From Marinobacter sp. (GTDB taxonomy: Bacteria; Pseudomonadota; Gammaproteobacteria; Pseudomonadales; Oleiphilaceae): a stretch of 52,584 nucleotides of DNA. Positions 22,559 through 30,361 of the stretch are shown here, piece by piece (position 1 is the first letter of the stretch; the number at the start of each line of letters is the position of its first letter). The notes below the pieces were generated by a model. It did no database searches and was not told where the DNA came from. It worked only from the letters and a program-made list of their open reading frames with translations. The DNA lies in contig JABURI010000272.1 in the NCBI GenBank assembly GCA_014762755.1, positions 1-52,584 on the forward strand, read 5' to 3'. The position numbers were made by a program, and so were the translations under genes.

Positions 22559-23146
22559 ATGGCATTGGTTACTGTCACAGATTCCGCGAGAGACTACCTC
22601 GCGCAACTCATTGAAAAGCAGGACGTAGAAGGCATGGGCGTACGGATCTTCGTCACCCAGCCCGGCACCAAAAATGCCGAGACCTGCCTGGCTTACTGCC
22701 CGCCCAATGAAGTGGTTCCAACGGACGAGCAACTGGATCTGGGCAAGTTCACCCTGTATCTGGATCATAACTCAGTTCCGTTCCTGGAAGAGGCCTACGT
22801 CGATTACTCCAAGGACCAGATGGGCGGCCAGCTGACCATCAAGGCTCCGAACGCCAAGGTGCCCAAGATCGACGATGACGCGCCTCTGCCAGATCGCGTG
22901 AACTACGTGCTGGCCTCCGAGATCAATCCGAACCTCGCGGCCCACGGCGGTGATGTCTCGCTAGTCGAGATCGTCGACGAATCCGTTGCCGTCCTGCGTT
23001 TCGGTGGCGGCTGCCAGGGCTGCTCAGCGGTCAGCCTGACCCTCAAGCAGGGTGTTGAGACTACCCTTAAAGAGCGAGTGCCGGAGATTACGGCCGTGCG
23101 TGACGTAACAGATCACTCCTACACCGAAAACGCTTACTACCAGTAA
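22559..23146 (+). CDS. nfuA: Iron-sulfur cluster carrier NfuA
   Basis: Carries [4Fe-4S] clusters to target enzymes under stress; cytoplasmic. 195 aa: an N-terminal degenerate A-type domain (about 1-100) and a C-terminal NifU-like domain with the cluster-binding CxxC (Cys152 and Cys155 in [11 protein letters not shown]). The length and domain pair match E. coli NfuA. Stand-alone plus-strand gene, divergent from metH, followed by a hairpin. Confidence 0.95.
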   Translation: MALVTVTDSARDYLAQLIEKQDVEGMGVRIFVTQPGTKNAETCLAYCPPNEVVPTDEQLDLGKFTLYLDHNSVPFLEEAYVDYSKDQMGGQLTIKAPNAKVPKIDDDAPLPDRVNYVLASEINPNLAAHGGDVSLVEIVDESVAVLRFGGGCQGCSAVSLTLKQGVETTLKERVPEITAVRDVTDHSYTENAYYQ

Positions 23147-23158
23147 GTCGTCTCTGTG

Positions 23159-23186
23159 AACCCCGGTCGCCCGGCCGGGGTTATTT
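23159..23186 (+). terminator. Intrinsic terminator after nfuA
   Basis: Arms AACCCCGG and CCGGGGTT (23159-23182) with an 8-base loop, starting 12 bases after the nfuA stop. The following T-run is short (ATTTG), so termination may be partial. Confidence 0.6.
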
Positions 23187-23251
23187 GCTGCCGCAATTCC
23201 CCGCATTTCATGGCTTCACGGCCAATGTTGTGACATTTCAGTTACTTCATC

Positions 23252-23270
23252 ATCAGTCACACAAACTGAT
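23252..23270. promoter_or_regulatory. Inverted repeat upstream of the DUF445 gene
   Basis: ATCAGT and ACTGAT form a perfect 6-bp inverted repeat separated by 7 bases (CACACAA), about 85 bases before the gene start in a 207-base gap. It could be an operator or a leader hairpin; nothing else supports either. Confidence 0.25.
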
Positions 23271-23353
23271 ACGCCGGGCTACTACACTGTCGTCTGGCGC
23301 CTGAAAACCGAATTCTCATCGGCCTTTGGCCGCAGATTCAACCGGGGTAACTC

Positions 23354-24553
23354 TTGATCGACCTAGCACTCCTGTCTGTGCCTGTCATGGCTGCTGTCAC
23401 CGGCTGGGTGACCAACTGGCTGGCCATCCAGATGTCCTTCTATCCGGTCCGGTTTATCGGCTTCGGTGTGATTGGCTGGCAGGGTGTGATCCCCCGGAAA
23501 GCGGAAAAGATGGCCCACATCTGCATTGATCAGACCCTGCAGAAATTTGGCGATCTGAATTCGGTCTACGAAAAACTGGAGCCCCAGCGCATTGTCGAGC
23601 AGGTAATCTCACAGGTGACCCCGAGGGTGGATGAGTACATCGATGACATCATGTACGAGAACCACCCGGTGCTGTGGGACAACGTGCCCCTGTTCGTGCG
23701 CAACCGGATCTACAAGTGGGCAAGGGAAGCGTTGCCGGAACGGGTCGAGGAGCTGGTCGAGGACTTTGGCGACGACCTGGACGAACTGGTGGATCTGAAG
23801 GCTCTGCTGAGCCGGGAGCTCCAGCGCCATCCGGATCTGATGAACCGGATTTTCAAGCAGGCGGGGTCAGTAGAGCTTCAATCGGTAATCAATCTGGGCG
23901 CGATCATCGGTGGCCTGCTTGGCGCCATGCTGGTGCCACTCTGGGTCCGGTACCCCGAGCCCTGGCTGCTCCCGCTGGGCGGCTTTGCCGTTGGATTCCT
24001 GACGAACTGGCTGGCCATCAATCTGATTTTTGCTCCGGTTGAACCTCGTCGCTTCATTTTCTGGAAGGTCCAGGGGCTGTTCCTGCGTCGGCAGCCGGAG
24101 ATCAGTGATGTCTGGGCGCGACTGGTGGCAGAAGAGCTGATTACCGTCGAGCGGGTGGCCGATGCCATGATCAACGGCGCCCATGGCGACCGTACCCGGG
24201 CGATCATCCAGAAACACCTGCGGCCACTGCTGGACAGCTCGCCGGTCATGAAGCTGACGGCTCAGGTCTCGGTCGGCGTCACCGGCTACACCGAGCTCAA
24301 GAAAGCGCTGTACCAGAAAGCCGTGGTGGCCACCGGGGATGTCTTCTCGGACCCGGCGTTCAATCGCGAGCGGGCGCCGGTAGTGGCACAAGTCCTGGCC
24401 GGACAGATGAAATCCCTCGGCCCCAGAGAGTTTCAGGGCATCCTGCGCCCGGCATTTCACGAGGAAGAGCTGCAGCTGATGGTCGTGGGTGGCGTATTCG
24501 GTGCTCTGGCCGGACTCATTCAGTTCCTGAGCCTGACTTACCTGGTGTTCTGA
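23354..24553 (+). CDS. DUF445 family membrane protein
   Basis: 399 aa. Hydrophobic helices lie at the N-terminus (about 3-40), the middle (about 176-222, GAIIGGLLGAMLVPLWV) and the C-terminus (about 377-399). The family repeat VTNWLAIQMSFYPV occurs near residue 20 and again as LTNWLAINLIFAPV near 215. Helical, Pro- and Arg-rich stretches lie between. DUF445 proteins have no established function. Translation begins at TTG 23354 with GGGGTAA upstream; no ATG would preserve the first helix. Confidence 0.85.
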   Translation: MIDLALLSVPVMAAVTGWVTNWLAIQMSFYPVRFIGFGVIGWQGVIPRKAEKMAHICIDQTLQKFGDLNSVYEKLEPQRIVEQVISQVTPRVDEYIDDIMYENHPVLWDNVPLFVRNRIYKWAREALPERVEELVEDFGDDLDELVDLKALLSRELQRHPDLMNRIFKQAGSVELQSVINLGAIIGGLLGAMLVPLWVRYPEPWLLPLGGFAVGFLTNWLAINLIFAPVEPRRFIFWKVQGLFLRRQPEISDVWARLVAEELITVERVADAMINGAHGDRTRAIIQKHLRPLLDSSPVMKLTAQVSVGVTGYTELKKALYQKAVVATGDVFSDPAFNRERAPVVAQVLAGQMKSLGPREFQGILRPAFHEEELQLMVVGGVFGALAGLIQFLSLTYLVF

Positions 24554-24562
24554 GGCCCTTTG

Positions 24563-24889
24563 TTACAGGCAGTTGGTCGGGCGGGGCAGTCCGGCGATGC
24601 GGCAAGCGGTCTTGGCGGGTGTGCCCGGGAACAACTGCATCAGATAAATGCTGTTGCCTTTTTCCTCCCCGAAAGCTTCTTTCACCGCCTTGACGAAGAG
24701 TCGGTTCGAGGGCGGCGAGACTTCATGCTCTTTATAAAAGTCTCTCAGGAACTCTATAATTTCCCAGTGATTGTCCGATAACTCAATGGCGTCCTCGGCA
24801 GCAATTGTCTCTGCCACCTGCGGCGTCCAGGCCGAGGCATCCTCCAGGAAACCCTCGTTATTTCTTCGCGGGATTTGATGCTCACTCAT
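24563..24889 (-). CDS. tusE: TusE/DsrC-type sulfur carrier
   Basis: Accepts persulfide sulfur from TusBCD and passes it to MnmA for 2-thiouridine in tRNA. 108 aa, DsrC fold. The C-terminal arm carries Cys107 (penultimate) and also Cys96, 11 residues apart, in ACRIAGLPRPTNCL. E. coli TusE, as I recall it, has only the last cysteine, while DsrC of sulfur oxidisers has both at this spacing. No dsrAB is in the window, so a tRNA role remains most likely. Starts 3 bases after tusB; last gene of tusDCBE. Confidence 0.9.
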   Translation of the reverse strand: MSEHQIPRRNNEGFLEDASAWTPQVAETIAAEDAIELSDNHWEIIEFLRDFYKEHEVSPPSNRLFVKAVKEAFGEEKGNSIYLMQLFPGTPAKTACRIAGLPRPTNCL

Positions 24890-24892
24890 GGT

Positions 24893-25174
24893 TTACCAAC
24901 TGATTACCTGTTGTGCGCGGGTGGTCAGCTCGACCATGGCGTCATAGTCGACGGTTTCAACTGTTCCGGACTGATTGCCCACTCCCCGTGCAGCCAGATC
25001 CGCGTCCAGGGCGAGGAGCTTCCCGGAAGCACTGGCGGAGGCGGCAACAAGCCCCAGGACGCCGTTTTCGATCAGCAGCACAGTATCTTCCGGACCGGCC
25101 ACCGTCAGGCAGCGGGTAAATCTCGGATGCTCCGGGGATTTGTTGAGTATGTGCAGGGTCTTTATCTCGGTCAT
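24893..25174 (-). CDS. tusB: TusB/DsrH-type sulfur relay subunit
   Basis: Part of the TusBCD hexamer that relays sulfur from TusA to TusE. 93 aa. The N-terminus LHILNKSP and the LLIENGV block are family features. Cys22 (RFTRCLTVA) sits where DsrH of Allochromatium has its conserved Cys; E. coli TusB lacks it, to my recollection. An upstream extension is open, but the ATG at 25174, 4 bases after the tusC stop, gives the family start. Confidence 0.88.
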   Translation of the reverse strand: MTEIKTLHILNKSPEHPRFTRCLTVAGPEDTVLLIENGVLGLVAASASASGKLLALDADLAARGVGNQSGTVETVDYDAMVELTTRAQQVISW

Positions 25175-25178
25175 GTTC

Positions 25179-25529
25179 TTATCCGGCAAAGGCGGTGTGG
25201 CTGTAGCCTGCAAAAAGCTGGGGATCTGTTCGGACCAGGGTGACACTATCCAGCAAATGCCCGGGCTCGAGCCCGTAGCGATTGCAGTCGTCACTGTCGG
25301 CAAGCAGGGCTTCCACGCCAAAGATGGGAGCGGCAGCGAGATTCTTCTCCACTGATTTCTGGCGGACTGTTCCGGGCTCCTGTCCCTTTCGAAGCCAGTT
25401 CACGCCGGCGCCGCAGAACAGCAGCGATACCGGTTGGTCGAACGCGGCAAGAGAAAACGCCATATCCAGGGCTTCCCGGCCGGCCCAGCCACCGTAGGGA
25501 GGTTGGTCGATGACAATCAGCGTGCTCAT
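25179..25529 (-). CDS. tusC: TusC/DsrF-type sulfur relay subunit
   Basis: Structural subunit of the TusBCD complex, cytoplasmic. 116 aa. Family features are the start IDQPPYGGWAGREALDMAF, the FCGAGVNWLRKGQ segment and the central KSVEKNLAAAPIFGVEAL block. Starts 2 bases after the tusD stop and ends 4 bases before tusB, so the genes are cotranscribed. Confidence 0.9.
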   Translation of the reverse strand: MSTLIVIDQPPYGGWAGREALDMAFSLAAFDQPVSLLFCGAGVNWLRKGQEPGTVRQKSVEKNLAAAPIFGVEALLADSDDCNRYGLEPGHLLDSVTLVRTDPQLFAGYSHTAFAG

Positions 25530-25531
25530 GG

Positions 25532-25948
25532 TCAGTCGCTCCCGTGAAAATAGACGGTTCGTGAGGATGCCATCCGGCCCTCAACCCATTCACCCAGTCC
25601 TGCGATGATAAAGGGCGTCAGGAGATTGCTGGCGGAGAGCTCGTAACGTTTCTGCTCGCCTTCGTCCACCAGCCCGCGCCTCAGCGCCGAGGCAATGCAG
25701 GCCACGCCCGCAATGCAGTGTTTTTCAAGGAACGCGCTCCATTCCCGGGGCCAGTGAGGCTCATCGGAAGGTGGCGAGGCCAGGGCGGAGGCAAGGTGCA
25801 CGCCGTCGCCGTACAGGAATACCCGGTCCACGCGGTGGCCCGCTTTGATGGCGGCCTCGGCGAAGTTCAGGGCGCTCTGGGGCGCCTGGGAGCTGTATGG
25901 GGCTCCGGTGATTACGATCGTAAAGGAGAACGGGCTGGAATCCTGCAT
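25532..25948 (-). CDS. tusD: TusD/DsrE-type sulfur relay subunit
   Basis: Catalytic subunit of TusBCD; its cysteine takes the persulfide. 138 aa. The active Cys is Cys84 in GVACIASALRRGL, equivalent to Cys78 of DsrE/TusD; the N-terminal FTIVITGAPYSSQAPQSAL is typical. First gene of tusDCBE, 90 bases after the yccA-like gene with a terminator between them, so it needs its own promoter in that gap; I do not see a strong one. Confidence 0.9.
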   Translation of the reverse strand: MQDSSPFSFTIVITGAPYSSQAPQSALNFAEAAIKAGHRVDRVFLYGDGVHLASALASPPSDEPHWPREWSAFLEKHCIAGVACIASALRRGLVDEGEQKRYELSASNLLTPFIIAGLGEWVEGRMASSRTVYFHGSD

Positions 25949-25984
25949 GACTGGTACCGTATTAATCGCGGTTTCAGTTTACTC

Positions 25985-26014
25985 AAAGTAAAAGCCCCGG
26001 CAAGGCCGGGGCTT
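25985..26014 (-). terminator. Intrinsic terminator of the yccA-like gene
   Basis: Read on the minus strand: AAGCCCCGGC, loop CTT, GCCGGGGCTT, then TTACTTT. A 10-bp GC-rich stem lies 24 bases after the gene's stop and separates it from tusD. Confidence 0.85.
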
Positions 26015-26038
26015 CGACAAACCTGATTTCAGATGCGA

Positions 26039-26737
26039 TCAGTCTTCGCCGCTGAACGCAGCCAGAAGGTGCAGCAGGCTGACAAACAGGTTGTAGATGG
26101 AGACGTACAGACCCACGGTAGCGATGATGTAGTTCCGCTCGCCGCCCTTGATGATCTGACTGGTCTCGAACAGGATCATGATCGAGGCGAAAATGGTGAA
26201 GCCTGCAGACACCGCCAGGTGCAGGGCAGAGCTTTCCATGATGAACGCCAGAACCATGGCACCGATCAGCACGAATGCACCAGCGGTCAGGAAGCTGGAC
26301 ATGAAGCTGAAGTCCTTCTTGGTGATGATCGCGGTTGCGGACAGACCAACGAAGGCGACAGCAGTCAGTGTCAGCGCCTGGGCGACGATCTGGGACGCAC
26401 CTGCGGCCACGAAAGCACCGATGATCGGGCCAAGGGTGTAACCCATGAAGCCGGTCAGGGCGAAGGTGGTCACAATGCCCCAGGGGCTGTTCTTCAGTTT
26501 ATAGGTGGCAAACAGAAGACCGATGTAGCCCACAATAGTGATCAGGAAGCCCGGATGGGTTCCGTTCATGTTCAGGAATGCGGTCAGGGCCGAGAAGGCC
26601 AGGGTCATGCCCAGGAGCATGTAGGTGTTGCGCAGCACATTCATTGCATCCGCGCTGATGCCAGTAGTCGCTCGCTCAGCCTGAGGCGCGGAATAGGCAC
26701 CCTGCTGGTTCTGAGCGCCGAATCTTCTGTTTTCCAT
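26039..26737 (-). CDS. yccA: Bax inhibitor-1 / YccA family membrane protein
   Basis: Seven-helix inner-membrane protein; E. coli YccA restrains the FtsH protease. 232 aa, about 30 hydrophilic residues then seven hydrophobic segments and the family's acidic C-terminal region (LHLLAAFSGED). The ATG at 26737 has GGAG 6 bases upstream; the ATG at 26743 directly abuts that GGAG. In E. coli yccA is also next to tusE, which supports the name, although the family has several paralogues. Confidence 0.82.
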   Translation of the reverse strand: MENRRFGAQNQQGAYSAPQAERATTGISADAMNVLRNTYMLLGMTLAFSALTAFLNMNGTHPGFLITIVGYIGLLFATYKLKNSPWGIVTTFALTGFMGYTLGPIIGAFVAAGASQIVAQALTLTAVAFVGLSATAIITKKDFSFMSSFLTAGAFVLIGAMVLAFIMESSALHLAVSAGFTIFASIMILFETSQIIKGGERNYIIATVGLYVSIYNLFVSLLHLLAAFSGED

Positions 26738-26885
26738 TGTCATCTCCGTTTGTGTAACGACTGGATACTGTCCCCAATCATAATGTCGAATACGCAACTT
26801 TCAATCATTTACGACAATAAAGTGCTCCGCGGATTCCATTAAACCCCGTTAATGTTGAAAAGTGCGGCGGGATTTATGCAGGGCG

Positions 26886-26913
26886 TTGACAGCACAGGCA
26901 ATTCCGGTATCAT
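26886..26913 (+). promoter_or_regulatory. Sigma-70 promoter of tRNA-Ser
   Basis: Consensus TTGACA (26886-26891), 16-base spacer, TATCAT (26908-26913), followed by a GC-rich discriminator. It lies 37 bases before the mature tRNA 5' end, as usual for stable RNA genes. Confidence 0.85.
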
Positions 26914-26950
26914 GCACCTCGCTGTCGCAACGGCAGCAATGGTTTTGAAA

Positions 26951-27041
26951 GGTGGGCTGGCAGAGTGGCTGAATGCAGCGGTCTTGAAAACCGCCGACGG
27001 TTAGTAGCCGTCCCGGGGTTCGAATCCCTGGCCCACCGCCA
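26951..27041 (+). tRNA. tRNA-Ser (anticodon UGA)
   Basis: A 91-nt class II tRNA with encoded CCA. The acceptor arms GGTGGGC and GCCCACC pair fully. The anticodon loop CTTGAAA is closed by GCGGT/ACCGC and gives anticodon TGA. A long variable arm (GACGG/CCGTC) follows, and the T arm holds GGTTCGAATCC. Reads UCA and related serine codons. Confidence 0.97.
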
Positions 27042-27112
27042 TTTTTCTCCGGTTTTCACCGAAATTCCCCGTATATTCTGTCTTTTCCAGCATCCCTGCT
27101 GATTTTCGCTCG

Positions 27113-27889
27113 TTATTGGTTCTGTCTGTCAGGCCGGTAACCAAGCTGGCGTGAAATATCCTCTCCCGCGCGTTTCAGTTCTGCGATCCATTCATCTTTG
27201 CGACGCTCGATAGGCGCCGAAACCGATAGCCCGGCACTCACGTTTCCGGAGCGGTCATAGATGAGCACGCCGATACAGCCCACGCCGATCTCGGCTTCCT
27301 CATTGTCGAGAGCGTAACCCTGGCGCATGCTCTTCAGGCACTCTTCCTCCAGTTCCGGCAGCGACGACAGTGTGTTCCGGGTATAGGCCGGCAAGTTGGT
27401 CCGGTTTGCATAGGCCTGAATGGCTTCCTCTCCTGCCAGCCCCAGCATCAGTTTGCCTACCGCTGTCACGTGTAATGGGGCGCGGCTTCCCACTATCTGG
27501 TTTACATGCATCATCCGGTTCGGGGTGACCTTCTCGAAGTAGATCACGACATCGCCCTCGCGGATGGTGAGGTTGATGGTTTCTCCCAATTGCTTACAAA
27601 GGGCTTCCATATAGGGCAGTGACACAGCTCGCAGATCAATGTCTGTGTGGAGGCGGTTGCCCAGCTGCAGTAGCCGCTGACCTAACCGGTAATCGCCGTT
27701 GGAATCCCGCTCGACAAAGCGATTGCTGATTAACGAATGCAGGATTCGATAGGCGGTGGAGGGCGCAAGCCCGGTGTCGGCGCTCAGGGTTTTCAGTTTT
27801 ACCGGCTTTGAGTACCTGGAGATGGCTTCCATGAGCATGGCTGCCCGGTCGATTACCTGGATTCTCGATTCCGTTTTCGTGTCCATCAT
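27113..27889 (-). CDS. bhcR: IclR-family regulator of the beta-hydroxyaspartate cycle (BhcR-like)
   Basis: 258 aa: an N-terminal winged helix (about 12-75, RAAMLMEAISRYSKPVKL and LAPSTAYRILHSLI) and a C-terminal ligand-binding domain (about 90-250, with the IclR-family EEAEIGVGCIGVLIYDRSG). Divergent from bhcA across a 295-base gap, the arrangement described in Paracoccus, where BhcR responds to glyoxylate. Two similar 15-bp palindromes in the gap are likely binding sites, one overlapping its own -35 region, which suggests autoregulation. The assignment rests on family and position. The start may be 27889 or 27886. Confidence 0.85.
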   Translation of the reverse strand: MMDTKTESRIQVIDRAAMLMEAISRYSKPVKLKTLSADTGLAPSTAYRILHSLISNRFVERDSNGDYRLGQRLLQLGNRLHTDIDLRAVSLPYMEALCKQLGETINLTIREGDVVIYFEKVTPNRMMHVNQIVGSRAPLHVTAVGKLMLGLAGEEAIQAYANRTNLPAYTRNTLSSLPELEEECLKSMRQGYALDNEEAEIGVGCIGVLIYDRSGNVSAGLSVSAPIERRKDEWIAELKRAGEDISRQLGYRPDRQNQ

Positions 27890-27943
27890 GAAATGGTTTT
27901 GTCCCTTTGGGCAACGACGGTTTGCTGGAAATTTATGCCGCTT

Positions 27944-27972
27944 ATTTTGTCATATGGAGGCAGTTTCCACAA
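27944..27972 (-). promoter_or_regulatory. Candidate bhcR promoter
   Basis: On the minus strand TTGTGG (27972-27967), 17 bases, CAAAAT (27949-27944), 55 bases before the bhcR start. Both boxes are only moderate matches. The -35 lies inside palindrome 1. Confidence 0.35.
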
Positions 27973-27979
27973 TACGGAA
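27965..27979. promoter_or_regulatory. Candidate BhcR operator 1
   Basis: TTCCACAATACGGAA, an inverted repeat TTCC(A)...(C)GGAA. Read on the other strand it matches operator 2 at 13 of 15 positions. Located about 76 bases before bhcR, overlapping its putative -35 box. Size and symmetry fit IclR-family sites. Confidence 0.6.
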
Positions 27980-28060
27980 TGAGTCGTTAGCTATTTATGT
28001 TGGATTTAAATTACTGAAAATCTGGTAGAAAAAAACAAAGCAAATGTTATTCGCTGAATA

Positions 28061-28075
28061 TTCCATAATGTGGAA
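28061..28075. promoter_or_regulatory. Candidate BhcR operator 2
   Basis: TTCCATAATGTGGAA with perfect 5-bp arms TTCCA/TGGAA, 109 bases before the bhcA ATG. The rest of the 27890-28184 gap is AT-rich and contains no open frame I would support. Confidence 0.6.
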
Positions 28076-28184
28076 TCTTTGCGGATTGCGCAAATTTTGG
28101 TCCGCTCCTACGGTGGATTCGTGGGCGGCAAGCAGCAATGCAGACCCCACCACCGGACATAAATACAAGAACGGAGTGGAATCA

Positions 28185-29354
28185 ATGTCGGATCAGAATC
28201 CCGTTTTCATACCCGGCCCCACCAACATCCCTGACCGGTTGCGTTCTGCAATGCAGCTTCAGACGCGCGACCACCGCGCCCCGGATTTCGTGGAAACCCT
28301 TGGCCCGGTGTTGCACCAGTGCAAATCGGTCTTCGGCACCGCTGATGGAGAGGTGTTTATTTTCCCCGCAAGCGGTACCGGCGGCTGGGAGGCTGCAATC
28401 TGCAACACGCTGTCGCCGGGTGACAGGGTTTTGGTTGCCAGGTATGGAATGTTTTCCCAGCGCTGGATTGATTTGTGCCGCCGGCACGGGCTGGAGGTTG
28501 AAGTTATTGAATGCACCTGGGGCAGCGGTGCGCCGGCGGACTGGTTTGAGGAATTGCTCCGGGCTGATACGGGGCACGAGATCAAGGCCCTGCTGGTCAC
28601 TCATAACGAAACCGCCACGGGTGTGAAGAGCGATATCGCTGCTGTGCGAAACGCTCTGGACAGCGCCTCCCATCCGGCCATGTTGTTTGTCGACTGCGTC
28701 AGTTCGCTGGCGTCTATGCCGTTTGCCATGGACGACTGGGGTGTGGATGTAGCGGTCGCCGGTTCGCAGAAGGGCTTCATGCTCACCACCGGTCTGGCCA
28801 TCCTCGGTGTCAGCCAAAAGGCGCTGACTGCCATGGAGAGCGCAACTCTGCCACGGGCCTTCTTCGATTTTCAGGCAATGCGCGCGGCGAATGAGCAGGG
28901 CGGTTATCCCTACACGCCACCGTTGCAGCTGATTCATGGTCTCCGGGAAAGCCTGCGCATGCTGTTCGAGGAAGGCCTGGACAATGTTTATGCCCGGCAT
29001 TACCGGCTTGCGGAGGGCGTTCGCTGTGCCGTGCGGGCCTGGGGGCTGGAGCTTTGTGCACGGTCTCCGGACCTCTATTCCGACACCGTCAGCGCAATCC
29101 GGGTGCCTAAAGGCTTTGACAGTAATGCGCTTACCGATCACGCCTTTGCCAAATACGGGGTCTCTTTCGGTGTCGGGCTGGGGGAAATGAACGGCGACGC
29201 CTTCCGGATTGGTCATCTGGGATCTCTTACCGATGTCATGGTGCTCTCCGGCCTGGCAACGATCGAGATGGCAATGGCGGATCTGGACTATCCGATCGAT
29301 CTGGGGGCCGGTGTGCGCGCTGCCCAGGATTATTTCCGCAAGACAGCAAGCTGA
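28185..29354 (+). CDS. bhcA: Aspartate-glyoxylate aminotransferase (BhcA)
   Basis: In the beta-hydroxyaspartate cycle it aminates glyoxylate to glycine using aspartate as donor. 389 aa, class V PLP aminotransferase of the serine-glyoxylate/alanine-glyoxylate group. The start FIPGPTNIPDRLRSAM, the PASGTGGWEAA loop, LFVDCVSSLAS with the cofactor Asp170, and PLP Lys196 in VAGSQKGFM are visible. By itself it could be called serine-glyoxylate aminotransferase; the three following genes make the BhcA assignment. The ATG at 28185 has GGAGTGGA upstream. First gene of the operon. Confidence 0.88.
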   Translation: MSDQNPVFIPGPTNIPDRLRSAMQLQTRDHRAPDFVETLGPVLHQCKSVFGTADGEVFIFPASGTGGWEAAICNTLSPGDRVLVARYGMFSQRWIDLCRRHGLEVEVIECTWGSGAPADWFEELLRADTGHEIKALLVTHNETATGVKSDIAAVRNALDSASHPAMLFVDCVSSLASMPFAMDDWGVDVAVAGSQKGFMLTTGLAILGVSQKALTAMESATLPRAFFDFQAMRAANEQGGYPYTPPLQLIHGLRESLRMLFEEGLDNVYARHYRLAEGVRCAVRAWGLELCARSPDLYSDTVSAIRVPKGFDSNALTDHAFAKYGVSFGVGLGEMNGDAFRIGHLGSLTDVMVLSGLATIEMAMADLDYPIDLGAGVRAAQDYFRKTAS

Positions 29355-29373
29355 CGAGTCGGCGAGGTATACC

Positions 29374-30336
29374 ATGAACGATCAAATCCAACAGATACCC
29401 ACTTTTGAGGACGCGCTGGCCGCCAGGGAGCGCATAGAGCCGTACATCCATCGTACGCCGGTTCTGACCTCCCGGTTCCTCAACGAGCTGACCGGGGCCG
29501 AGCTGTTCTTCAAATGTGAGAACTTTCAGAAGGCCGGCGCATTCAAGGTGCGGGGTGCCTGCAACGCGGTTTTCGGGCTGAGCGAGGCCCAGGCGCGGGT
29601 TGGTGTGGCCACCCATTCGTCCGGTAACCACGCGTTGTCCCTGTCCTATGCGGCTGGCCAGCGGGGTATCCCGGTGACCGTCGTCATGCCGCATACGGCA
29701 CCGCGAGCGAAGAAAGAGGCGGTGCTGGGCTACGGCGGCACCATTGTTGAGTGTGAGCCCTCAACCAGTTCGCGTGAGGCGGTTTTTGCCGAGGTGGTGG
29801 CGCAATCCGGTGCGGACTTTGTTCACCCCTACAACGATCCGCGGGTAATAGCCGGCCAGGCCACTTGCTCCATGGAGCTGAATGAGCAGGTGCCGGGCCT
29901 GGAGGCGGTTATAGCGCCAATCGGCGGCGGAGGCATGATATCGGGCACTTGCCTGACGCTGTCCAATGTGGCGCCGGATGTGGCGATTTATGCCGCCGAG
30001 CCGCTCAATGCGGACGATGCAGCCCGATCCTTCAGGGCAGGTCACATCATTGCGGACGATGCGCCGGACACCGTCGCTGACGGCCTGAAAGTCCCTTTGA
30101 AAGAACTTACCTGGCACTTCGTGCGCAATCACGTATCGGACATCCTGACCGCCAGTGAGGAAGAGATTGTCGATGCCATGAAACTGATCTGGAAGCGAAT
30201 GAAGATTGTCATGGAACCGAGTTCTGCCGTGCCCCTGGCAACCATTCTGAAGAACCCCGAGCTGTTCCGTGGCAAGCGGGTCGGCGTGATCATAACCGGC
30301 GGCAATGTGGACCTGGACGCGCTTCCCTGGACCTGA
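29374..30336 (+). CDS. bhcB: Beta-hydroxyaspartate dehydratase (BhcB)
   Basis: Removes water from (2R,3S)-beta-hydroxyaspartate to give iminosuccinate. 320 aa, fold-type II PLP enzyme of the threonine dehydratase/serine racemase group. Lys58 in AGAFKVRGA should bind PLP; the phosphate loop is PIGGGGMISG; SSGNHALSLSYAA is the substrate loop. There is no C-terminal ACT domain, so it is not the isoleucine-pathway IlvA. It starts 19 bases after bhcA. Confidence 0.88.
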   Translation: MNDQIQQIPTFEDALAARERIEPYIHRTPVLTSRFLNELTGAELFFKCENFQKAGAFKVRGACNAVFGLSEAQARVGVATHSSGNHALSLSYAAGQRGIPVTVVMPHTAPRAKKEAVLGYGGTIVECEPSTSSREAVFAEVVAQSGADFVHPYNDPRVIAGQATCSMELNEQVPGLEAVIAPIGGGGMISGTCLTLSNVAPDVAIYAAEPLNADDAARSFRAGHIIADDAPDTVADGLKVPLKELTWHFVRNHVSDILTASEEEIVDAMKLIWKRMKIVMEPSSAVPLATILKNPELFRGKRVGVIITGGNVDLDALPWT

Positions 30337-30361
30337 ATAACAATCAACGAGGATATCGGTA

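Noticed and set aside
24563-24889. Dissimilatory sulfur oxidation (Dsr) locus
   Set aside because: The Tus proteins have Dsr-like cysteines, but no dsrAB, dsrMKJOP or dsrL gene is in the window; tRNA thiolation is the safer reading.
26951-27060. Attachment site at the tRNA-Ser 3' end
   Set aside because: No direct repeat of the 3' end was found by eye further right, and there is no integrase gene. Kept only as a low-interest note on location.
28182-29375. A 397-codon minus-strand frame opposite bhcA
   Set aside because: Covers the same bases as bhcA, which has complete aminotransferase motifs and a ribosome site. The opposite frame looks random (many His, Gln, Arg).
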